Assembly: GCA_023375785.1 (NCBI GenBank)
Contig: SZWC01001514.1
Location: 124,176-188,175 of the forward strand
Source of the DNA: Penium margaritaceum
Taxonomy: Eukaryota > Streptophyta > Zygnematophyceae > Desmidiales > Peniaceae
Reading direction: 5' to 3'
DNA length: 64,000 nucleotides
The translations under genes and the position numbers were made by a program. Below the pieces are notes generated by a model. That model ran no database searches. It had not been told where the DNA came from and saw only the letters and a program-made list of their open reading frames with translations. This document shows, one piece after another, positions 35,701 through 46,960 of the stretch. Numbering within the stretch: position 1 is the stretch's first letter; every line of letters begins with the position of its first letter.

Positions 35701-36377
35701 AAAACCACTACCTCAAGAAGGCCAACTGGCAATGCCTTTACTCCGGACTAGAGGAGCATACCCAGGTCAAGAAGGCCGGGTTCATCAACTACACCAAGTC
35801 TAGCAAGTTCATGGTGGTCATGAATGACAAGGTCAAGCCGGTGGCTGGCCAAGGAGCCTTGTACATGGAGGTGGTGGTTGGTGGGAAGTGGGTGCCGTGC
35901 GTCATCAAGGACGTGCAGCACTTACCCGGCTTGGCTGAAATTCTAAGTGTCAGACGCATGACGGACAAGGGATACAAGGTGCTCTTCAGAAGAAAGGGGG
36001 GATTCATGCCGAAGGATGGTGGTGGCGAGCTCGTGTTGGAGGCTAAGCACGAGGGAGGTCTCTACATCAAGGAGACCAAGGTGATCCCTGTGATGACAGA
36101 TTCAACAGACTTGCAGGGATGCACCGTCGACCTGGCCAAAGGAGGGAAAGCTAATCTGGAGCACTGGCACCGACAATTGGAACATTCCTCACCCACAGTC
36201 ATGAAGGAGATGGTGAAGCGCGAGCTGGTACGCTACCTTGTCATCGATGGTGCGGAAGAGGTGACAGATGTAGCAAAGCACAAAAAGTACGAGCCTTGCA
36301 TTTTGGATAATGTGCGACACAAACCGTTTAAAAAACGTGAATCGTGCCTCGGACCTGTTGGAGGTCGTACACAGTGA
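35701..36377 (+). pseudogene. Element C protease and GAG-pre-integrase
   Basis: Continues the gag frame without a shift as part of a 295-codon open stretch (35490-36377). The protease active site reads LYSGLEEH, so the catalytic Asp has become Tyr (codon 35739-35741). Further on are the VIKDVQHLPGLAEILS block and the HWHRQLEH motif of the GAG-pre-integrase domain. The frame ends by a shift just before the integrase core. Confidence 0.78.
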
Positions 36378-37537
36378 CATATGCGGACCATTTAAGACGG
36401 CGTCAAAGAACGGCACCCGTTACTATGTCACCTTCATTGATGTATACAGTAGAAAATTCTTCGTGTAGTTCATAAAGCGAGGTCCCGGGCCGGCTGAAGG
36501 AGTATGTCGCCGCGGTGGAGAGGCAGGCTGACTGGAAGGTCAAAGCACGTCAGAGAGTACGTGGGTTGTAGCGGGTGGATGAAGCAGCAGGGCCTTACAT
36601 GGGAAAAAAATATGCCGTATTTGCCTCAGTCAAATGGCGTGGCAGAGTGCGCAAACTACACGCTGCTGAACATGGTACGGACCATGTTAGTGGATGCGGA
36701 ATCACCAAAAAGCTTCTGGGTGGAAGCTGTGCGTATGGCAAGCTACCCCATCAACCTCACTCCTATATTAGTCCTGAAGAAGAAGAGCGCCTAGAAGAGG
36801 CTGCAGGAGATTTGGAGCGGGTGTAAGCCATGTGTGGCGCACTTGAAAGTGTTGGGATCGAAGGCACACACAATGGTGCAGGCTGTGCAGCAGCCCGATA
36901 GCAAGCTAGAGGTCTGTGGTAAATTTGTATCTCTTCCTTGGCTATGAGAGTGTGTATAAGGCGTACCGGCTTTATGACATGTGCAAGGAGGAGGTAATCC
37001 GCAACCGAAATGTCGATTTCAACTAGTAGTAGTACTAAATCAGTAGCAACAACATGAGCGTGGTAGACTCTCCAAAGACAGGGAAGTGGTTCCAACTCCT
37101 TGAATGCGAGAAGGAGCCGGCGGACGCTGATGTTGAGGATGTGGCATCATAGCGTGACATTGCACCAGCGGTGGCAGCCGACGTGGAGGACTCCGATGAC
37201 GATCAAGCTCATGTGGAGATCCACCGAAAGGATCCGGCGGATGAGGCACCAAGATGGCCAAGGCATACACTCCCGGTGGAGTGTGCAACGATTGTCGGTA
37301 AAAAATCCACTGGACGTGCCACCCGTCCGGGCGATGTTTCACCGGAGTGAGAGAGATCCTCACGGAGCTATCCGATCAATGACTCACTGGAGAGTGCAGA
37401 GTTAGAGGGATTGCAGCTGAGTGACGATGCACCACCAAAACTACCGTGCCGCACTGGGAGGCAGCAGAAAACAGGGAAGCGGTTTGACGCGAGCACTGGT
37501 TGATGGATTGGCATGACACGGTGCATGCTAGTTGCAT
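36378..37537 (+). pseudogene. Element C integrase and linker
   Basis: The first catalytic region (a VVHSDICGPF-like block) is readable in a shifted frame at about 36365-36400. The Glu region is clear at 36620-36680 (LPQSNGVAECANYT). The C-terminal part and acidic linker follow with several frameshifts. The end is cut by element B at 37543. Confidence 0.72.
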
Positions 37538-37542
37538 CAACG
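37538..37542. repeat. Target-site duplication of element B (left)
   Basis: CAACG precedes the B 5' LTR and recurs at 47939-47943 after the 3' LTR. Removing B joins the C linker to the C reverse transcriptase. Confidence 0.92.
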
Positions 37543-38263
37543 TGTTGACATGGTGTGTCCCTTGCCATGAGTACCGTTGATCGTATTCCCTGGTTTGACC
37601 ACTCACGAGTAGTGGAACACCTGATCTGACTTTTGATCTGAATTCCTTGGTTTATTACATGTTGGATTGAGCTTTGAATTGATCAATTTGAGTGAGTATT
37701 CAGAAAGTTTGCCTAGCCCAAAGTTCGGGTGTTGGACGGGTGGAATCTTGTACCCGCGATGGGTGGTGGGATAATCCACGGCCAGTGATCCGAGTTCATC
37801 CCCAACGAGTTCCAAATGCACTAGGGGCATAGAAAAAGCAACGAGAAAGACCTCATTGACCAGGAGGAAATTCTCCTTGACGTCTGGGTAAGGAAAGGCG
37901 CTCCGACGAGTCATCGTCGAAGCACCTCCTGTTGCCTAGCGATCAAGGCAAGGTGGGTGGCTCCACCAAGGGTTACTTCAACGGCCGTAGCAGGGGCTCT
38001 ACTGCTCCGATTTGGACGTACTTGGATGCGTTGGAAGGCTTCAATCACAGGCTATAAGGATCAGATGTAATCTATCCAAAGCAACAGAAACGTGTTTTGA
38101 TTTGGTTCTACTGAATGCGACGTGTTCTGCCCACTCACATCGGTGATCCTTGTTCTCCACACTCTTCACCAAAGGTGTCCATTGGCTGCCCCAAACATTG
38201 GTAGCATACATTAGTGAGAGCTAGGCATCCTTGAGGGTGCCTCCACACCCACTAGTGCCAATA
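37543..38263 (+). repeat. Element B 5' LTR
   Basis: Starts TGTTGACATGGTGTGTCCC. It ends GTGCCAATA, where the other copies end in ACA. It carries an antisense open frame (37603-37914) that is also present in the other two copies. Confidence 0.93.
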
Positions 38264-38283
38264 AAGGGTTATGGGTCCACGTG
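38264..38283 (+). promoter_or_regulatory. Element B primer binding site (tRNA-Met anticodon region)
   Basis: AAGGGTTATGGGTCCACG follows the LTR. From memory of the plant initiator tRNA-Met, GGGTTATGGG(T)CCAC is complementary to its anticodon arm at 14 of 15 positions. Half-tRNA priming of this kind is known for Drosophila copia. Confidence 0.78.
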
Positions 38284-38330
38284 CCTAAAAGGACCCTAGC
38301 TCTACAACTTTCACGCTACCGCCGCGTGCC

Positions 38331-39120
38331 ATGGCAATGACAGAACAAGAGAGCATCGGCGTTGTCTCGAAGTTTGACGGGAACGGCTGCCCTTTGTGGA
38401 GGTGGCGGTTTGAGGTCTACCTCCATGAAAAAGGCCTGCTTGAGCTGATCAACGGTAAAGAGACTGCCCCTCCGGATACCGCGACGCCGGAGGAAGTGGA
38501 CAAGTACAATAAGCGCAACAAGAAGGCGCTTGCCTTGTTGGTGTTAGCACTAGCTCCGACGAAGCGCGCACTGGTTCAAGGATGCATGGAGGCTGCGGAG
38601 ACCTTGAAGAATCTCTATACCATCTATTAGTCCACCAACCTTGCTAACCAGCTCTTCGTCTTCAAGAGGCTCATCACCCTCCGAGCCAACATAGGCGACG
38701 AAATCATCGAGATCCTGTAGTAGATCAAGTCTCTTACTACCGAGTGCGTAGCCACCGGATGGAAGTTTGACCCTCACCTTCCTTGTCCTCCTGGCCTTGT
38801 TGGACAGTTGGAGTCCCATGATCACCATCGTAGGCGGCTGGTCTGCCGATGAGCTCAAGTACCTGAAGGTGGCTAAGTACATCCGCAATAAATAGATGCG
38901 GCATGGTGGGAGAGAAAGTAGGGCAACATCAAGTTCCTCCTATGCCGTCCGTCCTCAAGGTAGAGAAGGAGGCAAGAAGGGGAAGGGTGTCAAGCAGGAC
39001 ACCAAGAAAGGTGACAAGAAGGGGAGTGCCACGTGTGTGGAAAAAACTGCCACTATGCACGCAACTACCCCAACAGGAAGTTGGACCAGCCGGGGAATGC
39101 TGGAAAGAAGGAAGGCCTTG
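38331..39120 (+). pseudogene. Element B gag
   Basis: Starts at ATG 38331, 67 bp after the LTR, with the Copia gag N-terminus (SKFDGNGCPLWRWRFEVYL). The gag helical region continues past TAG at 38628-38630 and a TAG pair at 38718-38723, all at places where Gln is plausible. After a one-base shift a basic Lys/Gly tail follows, with a further TAG at 38893-38895 and a zinc-knuckle remnant (ATCVEKTATMHA region). Confidence 0.8.
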
Positions 39121-40092
39121 AAATGATGGCCAAGGAGTCCACCGACTTGACAGATCCGGGAGTCTCCGTGATTGACTCTGGATCGAGCCGCCACACGCAA
39201 TGCAACCCGGGGGGCATTCGCCACCTATAGCACCTGGGAGCGGCGAATGATGGTGGCCAACGGCAAAACATACCCTACTACCAGCTGAATTCGGACAAAA
39301 AATTTACCCTTGAGCTCGACCCTGTTGCATAATTAGGTTCCCGCCTTGTAGCCAGTGTGTAGAAATTCCTTCCAAAACGAGTCTTGAAAATAAGCGGGCT
39401 CAATTCATGCTCGCGTGAAGCTCCCAAAGAGGGAGAGGCCAGCAGAACGTACCCCAATCACTTGATTGTGTATGTTAGCATGCACGTTTGACCCAGACTC
39501 CTGATCATTTCTGAATTTAAGACACCCATAATTATGTGATGCCTTGTAGCCAGTGTACAAAAATTCAGCTTCAATTGTTTGAAATAATAAAAAAAATCCT
39601 TTGCAAACGATTATCTGAATTTAGGCGGCAGTACGGTAGTTGGCTGTTGGTGAAGGCAATGTTCACATCGAGATGGATGTGGACGGAGAGGCTGTCACAA
39701 GCACAATTCATGACGTGCTCCACATGCCCAATTTTGGGATAAATCTGCTGTCGGTGAGCCGTCTTACCAACAAGGGGCTCGAGGTGCTCTTCAACAAGAA
39801 GGAGGCCATCATCCGGAAGGAGGGGAACAGCCAGGTGATTGCACCTGGAAAGCGAGAGGATGACTTTTACCTGCTCCGTGCAAAGATCCTTGGCAGCCGG
39901 GCAGGTTCCGACGTCGTCCACCTTGCAAAGAAGGATGATGGAGACCTGGACCTGTGGCACCGCTGCCTATGTCACATCGCTCCCTCACCTGTGAGAGACA
40001 TGGAAAAGAAGAAAGTGGTACGGGTCATCAGGTCAAGAGCCTCGACACAGCCAAGAATACCGTGTGTGAGCCGTGCGTGGTTGGCAAGGTGA
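39121..40092 (+). pseudogene. Element B protease and GAG-pre-integrase, split by a MITE
   Basis: The protease active site is intact (VIDSGSSRHTQ at about 39168-39200), and a TAG follows at 39228-39230. The MITE at 39273-39636 then interrupts. The frame resumes with VGEGNVHIEMDVDG, the LHMPNFGINLLSVSRL block and LWHRCLCH of the GAG-pre-integrase domain. A frameshift lies near 40020. Confidence 0.82.
39273..39636. mobile_element. Stowaway-like MITE in element B
   Basis: A 364-bp insert without coding sequence, flanked by TA on both sides (39271-39272 and 39637-39638). The ends are imperfect inverted repeats: CCCTACTACC at the left and the complement CCGTACTGCC at the right, about 15 of 20 pairs. 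Size, TA duplication and end sequence fit non-autonomous Tc1/mariner (Stowaway) elements. It also contains a perfect 16-bp direct repeat at 39343-39358 and 39541-39556. Confidence 0.72.
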
Positions 40093-41032
40093 CACGGCAA
40101 CTGTTTGATGGCAAAGGAACGCGTGCATCAGCAAAGTTGGAGGTGGTACACAATGACGTGTGCGGACCATTGAAGAGCTCCATTGGGGGGGCTCGCTACT
40201 TCATGACCTTCATTGATGATCACAGTTGTTAGCTCTACCTCTACATCATCAAGAGGAAGAGCGATTTCTTGTTGTGCATGCAGGAGTTCATGGCGGCACT
40301 GGAATGAAAAACAGGGTTGAAGGTGAATGCATTCTGGAGCGACAACGGCGGCGAGTACGAGGGCTGCTCGGCGCGGATGAAGAGCAAGGGGATCGTGTGG
40401 CAGAAAACTATGCCATATTCTCCGTAGAAAAACGGCGTCGTTGAGAGTGCGAACCACACCATCCTCAACATGGTCCGGTCCATGTTGAGCGATGCCGCCC
40501 TCGCGCAGCGGTACTGGGGCAAGGCGGCACGGACATCGGCGTACATCATGAACCTGACGCCGACGAAGCCACTAAAGGATGTGGATTCCAAGGTGTGAAA
40601 GAAGCCACAAGAAGTGTGGAGCAGGAGGAAGCCAACTCTGGCTCACCTCCGCATGTTTGGTAGTGTTGCACATGCTGTTGTGAAGGCACGGGAGGGGCGG
40701 GGTAAGCTAGGCCAACGGACTTGCTGGTGCATCTTCGTCGGGTACAAGAGCGGGAGCAAGGCATACCGGCTCTTCGACCCGTGGAGGCAGCAGATCGTGA
40801 AGAGTCACGACGTCACGTTCGACGAGGACAGCCATTGGACGGACAAGGACACGGGTCTCTCCAAGCGGTGGAAGTGGCTGCCACTCCTCGAGGAGGAGAC
40901 GCCAGAGGATGAAAAAGAGGGTGACGTCCAAGCGGCTCCAACCGGCGGGAATCATCCGACGGATGGGGGAGCGGCTGATTTGCATTCAGCCGAGCCGGAC
41001 AATGAGTCCGAAGCGCCGGCGGCAGGAGCTGA
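40093..41032 (+). pseudogene. Element B integrase
   Basis: Shows CEPCVVGKVTRQ (zinc-finger Cys pair), the first catalytic Asp in VVHNDVCGPL, the second in FWSDNGGEYEG and the Glu in NGVVESANHTI. The C-terminal GYKSGSKAYRLFDP block and an acidic linker follow. The stops are TAG at 40425-40427 in the conserved P-Q-Q-N-G motif, another TAG near 40230, and two TGA. Confidence 0.84.
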
Positions 41033-42240
41033 ATGAGGAGGCGGGGAGTGAGCGTGCATCTCCACGTTCCAAGAGAGAGGGGGAGCAGGCCAGCAGTACG
41101 AGTGGCACCGCGAGAGGACAACAACAGCAGCGGTAGCAACAACAGCATCCTCAAAAGCAAGAGCCTCAAAAGCAGCAGCCCCGAGGAAGCAGATGCGCAA
41201 GGAGGATGGCAAAACGGTACGATGCCACAGAGGACATCTCGACTGGGTTTACTCGAGTGTTTTTTTGTGGAGGAGGAGCCCAAGACCGTCAAGGAGGCAT
41301 TGCAGCAGAAGGATGGGACTGAGTGGGAGGGAGCTATAAAATCTGAGCTCGCCTCCCATGAAGAGAATGGTACTTGGCAGCTGATCGACAGGCCAGAGGG
41401 CACAAAAAGCATCGGCTCCAAGTGGATCTTCAAGAAGAAGCTCATCAAGGAGGGGGAGGTGGAGCGGTACAAGGTACGACTGGTGGCGAAGGGGTACGCC
41501 CAGCTGAAGGATGAACACTACGATGAAATCCTTCACACCGGTGGCAAAGTTTGCCTCCATCCACTCCATCCTCTCGGTTGCAGCGGCGTGCGACTATGAA
41601 GTTCACCAAATGGACGTGAAAACTCCTCAATGGCGACCTGGACAAGGAGGTTCTCATGGAGGTGCCAGAGGGCGTGGACGTGCTGCCGGGGGAGGTGTGC
41701 CAGCATTGCAAGGTGCTCTACGGGCTGAAAACATCGCCCCCCATGTGGTACCTAAAAATGGACGTCTTCATGGCCGAGCTTGGCTTCAAGTGCTGCAAAG
41801 CGAATTAGAACGTGTACATGTGGAAGCAGCCAAGATTGCACCAGATCATGGTCCTTTACGTGGATGACCTCATCCTTGTGTCCTCGAACATGGAGGATTT
41901 GGTGAACCTGAAGTGACAGCTAGGTGGTCGGTTCAAAATGACCGACATGGGCGAGCTCGAGTACTACCTCGGCGTCGCCATCAAGAGGGACCACAAGGCA
42001 CGCACTCTGGAGATGGGGCAGGCAAAATATGTGCAAGAGGTGCTCCGCCGCTACAACATGGAGGAGTGCAACCCCATTGACACACCCATGAGCACCTCAT
42101 GTGAGTTGAGCTCGAGCATGGGGCTGAGCACGGACAAGGAGAAGGAGGAGATGGTAGGTGTGCCATACCAGTCCACTATTGGGAGCATCATGAACGCCAC
42201 GGTGGCGACTCGGCCTGACCTGGCCTTCGCAGAGGACCAA
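41033..42240 (+). pseudogene. Element B reverse transcriptase
   Basis: Begins with the PKTVKEALQQKDGTEWEGA block, then SKWIFKKK, VRLVAKGYAQ, the QMDVKT region and the intact catalytic YVDD at 41857-41868. After it come MGELEYYLGVAI and the PIDTPMSTS block. Three frameshifts (near 41545, 41625 and 41800) and a few stops (a TAG, a TGA) break it. Before decay this was a complete enzyme. Confidence 0.87.
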
Positions 42241-42643
42241 GTGAGCTGTTATGTTACTGAACCGGGGCCGCTGTATTGGCAAGCAGTGAAGCGGATCCTC
42301 CACTATCTCAAGGCGATAAAACAGTCGCGGCTCGTGTTTGGAGGGGGAGCGTGTGACAACTCCCTCGAGTTGGTTGGATACTACGGATGCCGACTGGGCT
42401 GGTGATGTGGATGAAAGAAAATCAATATCAGGGTACGTGTTTGTGCTTGGTGTTGCGGCAGTTTCGTGGGCAAGCAGGTAGCAGGATTGTGTGGCACTCT
42501 CTAGCATCGAGGCGGAGTACATTGCACTCGCGGAAGCCACAAAGGAGGCGGTGTGGTTGCGGCGACTGCTAAAGGAGATCAGGATGCCGCAAAGAAAGCC
42601 GACAATACTCCATATCGACAACATGATTGCCATCAGTCTGACC
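42241..42643 (+). pseudogene. Element B RNase H, first part
   Basis: After the GPLYWQAVKRILHYLK block a frameshift leads into [10 protein letters not shown] (catalytic Asp) and LSSIEAEYIALAEA (catalytic Glu), then LHIDNMIAISLT (catalytic Asp). TAG at 42479-42481 stands in a position that is often Gln or Lys. The hAT element H interrupts it at 42644. Confidence 0.85.
42636..42643. repeat. Target-site duplication of hAT element H (left)
   Basis: GTCTGACC here and at 46961-46968. Eight bases is the characteristic length for hAT transposons. Confidence 0.93.
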
Positions 42644-42654
42644 CCATGATGACT

Positions 42655-42735
42655 TTTCCAAGTCAAAGTCAACCCCAAGTCGGAATTCGAAAGTCGGACA
42701 TCACCATGTTGGCAAAAGTCGGTCAAAGTCGATTT
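42655..42735 (+). repeat. Left subterminal AAGTC motif cluster of element H
   Basis: About six copies of AAGTC, often AAAGTCGG, occur within 80 bp of the left end. The right end (46757-46955) has further copies in both directions. hAT transposases bind short repeated motifs next to the inverted repeats, so these are probable binding sites. Confidence 0.65.
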
Positions 42736-43136
42736 TGCATAAGCACCCAAACATGCCATAAATTGCACCTAGTCACTCTCAACATGTGGCTTTGAAGGTA
42801 TTTTTCAACTAACATGTTGCATCAGATACTAAGTACAATACACTCATTCAATTGTGTTTCAATGCCTAGACCATTCCACCTTGCATTTCTACACATTCTG
42901 TCCCTACATCCTGCCTTGGATGAACCATCCATGGCAGAAGTGAGTAGATGGAAGTGAGTGTATAGAAATCATTCTATCTGCTCTCATATAGTCCAAGCAT
43001 CCATTACATGCTATGGTTATATTCTCATTCTTGGAAATCACCAAAAAAATCTGGAGAATGCTTGAATGCAATGCAATAAAACTGGACATTGAAAAGAATA
43101 AGATGGCATTGGAACTTTCACAGCACAGACATATCC

Positions 43137-46066
43137 TCAGGTCTTGCGTGCTCTCTTGCCAGCCTTGGCAGAAGGAGCCTTGGCAGCAGCAGCCTTGCTA
43201 GCACTATCCTTGGCAGTTGCAGCCTTTGCAGCAGCAGCCTTGGCTGCTGTTGCTGTATTTAGAGCAGCTGTCCTAGCAGCAGCTGCCTGGGATGAACCAG
43301 CCATGACAGATGTGTCAGACTGCCCAATGGCCCTGGCAGAAGCATGATGAGCTACAGATGCTGTTGCTGCTGTTGTGGATGGGTTTTGACACAGTTGAAG
43401 TCCCACCGCCTACACCAGCAGCTGCTGCACTTCCAGGATGTCACCCCCAGGATTTGCTGCAGCTTGCTCCAACTCCAAAGCAACCTCCACATCCTTCCGC
43501 TTCTACACACCAAGGTGTAGAATCCTTCCAACTTCCTTCTCAGCTGTTCGCTCGTCCTCCTCAACCTCCTCTACTTCCTCTGCCTCTTCACTATCATCAT
43601 CACCCCCCTCCATTTCCTCCTCTCCATCATCTTCAGAATCCTCCTCTTCCTCTAATGTCGCCACTCCTGCACCAACAGCTTCAGCACCCTCACCACGTGC
43701 ATCCTCTCCACCAACAGCACCAGCATCTCCTGCTCTAGCTTCAGCACCCTCGCCACTAGCACCTCTTTCCTCCAACCAGACCTCATCATCATCACCGGCA
43801 TCGGCAATGAGGAGGTCCCACACCTAGTCCTCTCCGTCTTTGTCGTCTGCATCACCAATCTCTCCATCTGCTTCACTCCCACTCTCAGCTTCGTCGTCCT
43901 CTGTTGCTTTCAAGATTTTGGCAGTGAGGGTGTGTGCCTTTGTTTAGGTGGACGTTCACCCGCATCAGCAGCTCCAGTGTGCTGACCTTTAACCTGTTGC
44001 ATTGTTGTACGATCAGTCTCATGCTGTCTCGTGCTGTCTACATCAGCTTGTGCTTTGAGAACACATGTTCAATGAATGAACTGCATGGTTTTACAAGCAG
44101 TCTCATGGATAATGCACGGAGAACAAAGAGACTTGTCATGAACCTAGCATGCCAGCGGAAAGCTGGCATGTCACCAGCCACCACCTGCTGCACTACTGCC
44201 TCTGCCTTGTCTACGTCCTTGGCACGAGAGGGGCCATTGTCGCACGTCACCCGTGCATTCTCAAACCCCTCTAGCTCTTTCTCAAGAGCCTCAATGTCCT
44301 TTTCAGGCACAAGGGCCGCAACCACCACGTTCCATGCCTCAACCATCTTCTCGTCACCGTCAAATTTGTGCCCAAAGTGCATCGGATGCACACGACGTGC
44401 AGCAGCAATTACAGGACAGTTCATCTGGTTATCCCACCGCCAGCTCAGCCGCTCCAATGCAACCTTGACCCAGGCTAGGTTGCACGGTGCACGCTTGCGT
44501 CCACGTGCAAGCCCAAGCTTTTGCACAACCTCTGTTGTATCCGGTAGGATCTCGTAGAAAATGCCTACAGTTCCGCCGGCAACATCAGCCTTGCGCAATG
44601 CAAGCACAAACGGCATCATGAGTTTCATCAGCGCCTTCACCTGGAGCCAGAACACACCCATCCTGATAATGCGGTGCGCTTCCTTCTTCTTCGCTTTCCA
44701 GCCAGCGTCCCTGCCATCTCCCATCTGCTGCCATTTTTCACTTGCCATTAGCTTCTGCAAAACATCCTTCATGTCCAAGAGGCGGCTCAGCATCCTGTGG
44801 ACAGATGCAAAACATGTTGTAGCAGCTGGAAGGAGCACCCTGCCCCCGGACTCTGACTTCAACCAGGACCTCAGGAGGTCCTTGTTCCTGAAAAATGTCA
44901 CCACTTTCTCACACTTGCTTATGACAGCCTGTCCCCGTTCCGTCTTCCCCATGTCCTTCAGGCACAAGTCGAGACTGTGACAGACACATTGAGAGAAGAA
45001 GACAGCAGGGTACTTCACGCGCAAAGCCTCATGCGCCTTCTTGTTAGTGCTTGCGTTGTCCGTGATTACCAGGATTACCTTCTCAGGTCCCACCTCAGTG
45101 GTGGCCTGGTCAATAACGCAAGCCACATGGTTGGCATCACGGACCAAGCTACACACGTCACGGTTGAAGAGGTGAGCAAACCCCTCGGCATTGGAGGCCA
45201 TGGCCGAGTACATTGGGTGGATCTGGATGTCGCTCCACTCGTCCACCCCGAGGGAGACGTCGAAAATGTCCCAGTCGCTCCGCAGTGGTGCCTCCATGTC
45301 GGCAAGCTCCCTATCCAGTGCAGGGAGAATCTCCTCTTTCACTCTGTCCTTGCTTAGTAACCTAAAACCGCCTGTTGTCTTCCGGGAATCCTCCACAAGC
45401 TCCAGCACGCAAGAGACCCGGCAGAAGGAGATGGGTAAGGCATTCTTGGCCATGATTCTTACAATGGTTTTCTGGCATTCCGAGTTGGCAGCGTTTGCGA
45501 GATGCTCCGACATCAAGCTCTGCCTGGCTGAGCTGAGAGAGGCTGCTGAGGCAGGAGTGCCCATGAAGATAGGGCTGAAAGAAGGGACATTGCACGACTG
45601 TGAAGTTGCCAGCTGCTGCTACTGCTCACCAGGCGTCTGCTGGACACCAACTGCTGCTCGTGCCTGCTCACGCTGTCGCGCCTGGTGGAGGTCCAACCAG
45701 TTGACTGGGCTGTCCCTCGTACCCCATGCCGAGCCCTCCCCCTAAAACAACACCTCATCCACGCCATTGAAGTCGTCTGGAAGGAGGAGAGGGAGCAACC
45801 CTAGCATCACACGTGTCGCTGCTGGAGCATACTTGCACTTCTTGACGATTCCCACAGGAGCGTTGTAGTGACCATGCATGCGGTCACTGCCACCGGAGTA
45901 GGTGGTGCCACATGCACCACAGAAGAAGCCAGGATAGCCCGCTTCCATGGGTACTGGCTTGAAGAACTTACTGAGGGCACGCACGAGAAAATCCCTTGTG
46001 AGGACAGGAGCCTCCAGAAGATGTGTCCTGGCTGGCCGAAGATGTCGTCCGAGATCCACCAGCCAT
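43137..46066 (-). pseudogene. Element H transposase (BED finger, hAT core)
   Basis: A likely start ATG is at 46064-46066; a shift then leads into the BED-type zinc finger (CGACGTTYSGGSDRMHGH, about 45870-45930). A Gln-rich linker follows, then the 508-codon core (44038-45564), which has the DUF659-like GVDEWSD region, the ITDNASTNKK block and FFSQCVCHSLDLCLKDMGK. Beyond TAG 44038 the same frame shows a hAT dimerisation-like helix; after one shift come an acidic tail (43503-43890) and a Lys/Ala-rich basic tail ending at TGA 43137-43139. Six in-frame stops, all TAG: 45742, 45619, 44038, 43824, 43503 and 43410 (lowest base). Confidence 0.88.
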
Positions 46067-46137
46067 GGTGGTGCTGGTGGATCTCACCAAGGCCTAGGTG
46101 TGATGGGCTAGCGCTCCATGGTGGTGCTGCAAGGTGC

Positions 46138-46168
46138 AGCTAAGGCCCTCAATCAGAGGGCCTTAGCT
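46138..46168. repeat. Hairpin upstream of the element H transposase
   Basis: A perfect 13-bp stem with a 5-base loop (AGCTAAGGCCCTC and its complement). It lies about 70 bp upstream of the likely start codon, in the presumed 5' leader. Confidence 0.75.
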
Positions 46169-46309
46169 CAGAATATTGAGAAGAGAAAAAAAATAGACAA
46201 CCGTTTGTCCAACAAAACCTAGGATACGAGGCACAAGGGCCTGGGGGGAGGGGGAGGAGGACAAAAAACCATTCATTCCTCCACAATTTGTGGCCCACAT
46301 TGTGCGTCT

Positions 46310-46370
46310 CATGCACTACCATACTGATCTTTAATTTTGATATCATGCACTACCATACTGATCTTTAATT
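46310..46370. repeat. 34-bp tandem duplication in element H
   Basis: A perfect 27-bp sequence (starting CATGCACTACC) occurs at 46310-46336 and 46344-46370. Part of it recurs in inverted form near 46515-46545. Confidence 0.85.
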
Positions 46371-46756
46371 AACTACCACATTGAACAGTGCCGACGTCGA
46401 ATGTCAGGATCACATCATTTCGTTCGACGAAAGTTAAAGGCCCACCCAAATAACTGTATGGGCAAAAACCATGGCCGAAAGTAAAGAACACATAAAAAGC
46501 AATTTTGAAAAAATCGAAATTAAAGATCAGTAGGGTATTGTTAATTGCATCTAGTCTACTGATGTGGATGCCACCTAGGTTACGTATGTGGAAGTGTTAC
46601 ATACCTACCCTATAGTCATAGGTTTTTAACGAGTATGCATTATCATGGAGAGGAGCCAGCATGCCAATCGTGCGTGCCTCGTGCGTGGACAACACATGTG
46701 ACGGCGCCGCAAAGAGCCTACAGGAATGTTGTACAAGATGCTCACGAGGTCGCTTC

Positions 46757-46955
46757 GAAAGTCGTCATTTCGGAGGTTGAGCCGACCCCCCTTTTTTCCG
46801 TCAGTCGTCAAAGTGGACACAGGCTTTCCCACCACATTGTACACCATTTGAACCCTAGTTCAAAAAATGGGGGTCAAGTGGAGTCGATGTCCAAGTCAAC
46901 GTTGATCGACTTGGTGACTCCGCCTTGACCCCCAAAAGTCGGACGTCGAAGTCTT
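46757..46955 (-). repeat. Right subterminal AAGTC motifs of element H
   Basis: Copies of AAGTC or its complement occur near 46757, 46889, 46909, 46936 and 46949, mirroring the left-end cluster. Probable transposase binding sites. Confidence 0.55.
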
Positions 46956-46960
46956 CATGG

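Larger units (their letters stand above)
42644..46960 (-). mobile_element. hAT DNA transposon H
   Basis: A 4.3-kb element with short terminal inverted repeats (CCATGATGACTT at the left; complement CCATGAAGACTT at the right), a perfect 8-bp target duplication and a minus-strand transposase gene. It sits within the RNase H region of element B, whose frame resumes directly after it. The perfect duplication and the largely open transposase frame make it one of the younger insertions here. Confidence 0.93.

Noticed and set aside
43137-46066. TAG reassigned to Gln in this organism
   Set aside because: Not excluded, but TGA and TAA also appear as premature stops in elements B, C, F and G, and frameshifts abound. 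Methylation-driven decay is simpler.
46138-46168. Rho-independent terminator
   Set aside because: Bacterial signal in a plant-type nuclear element; no T run follows the stem.
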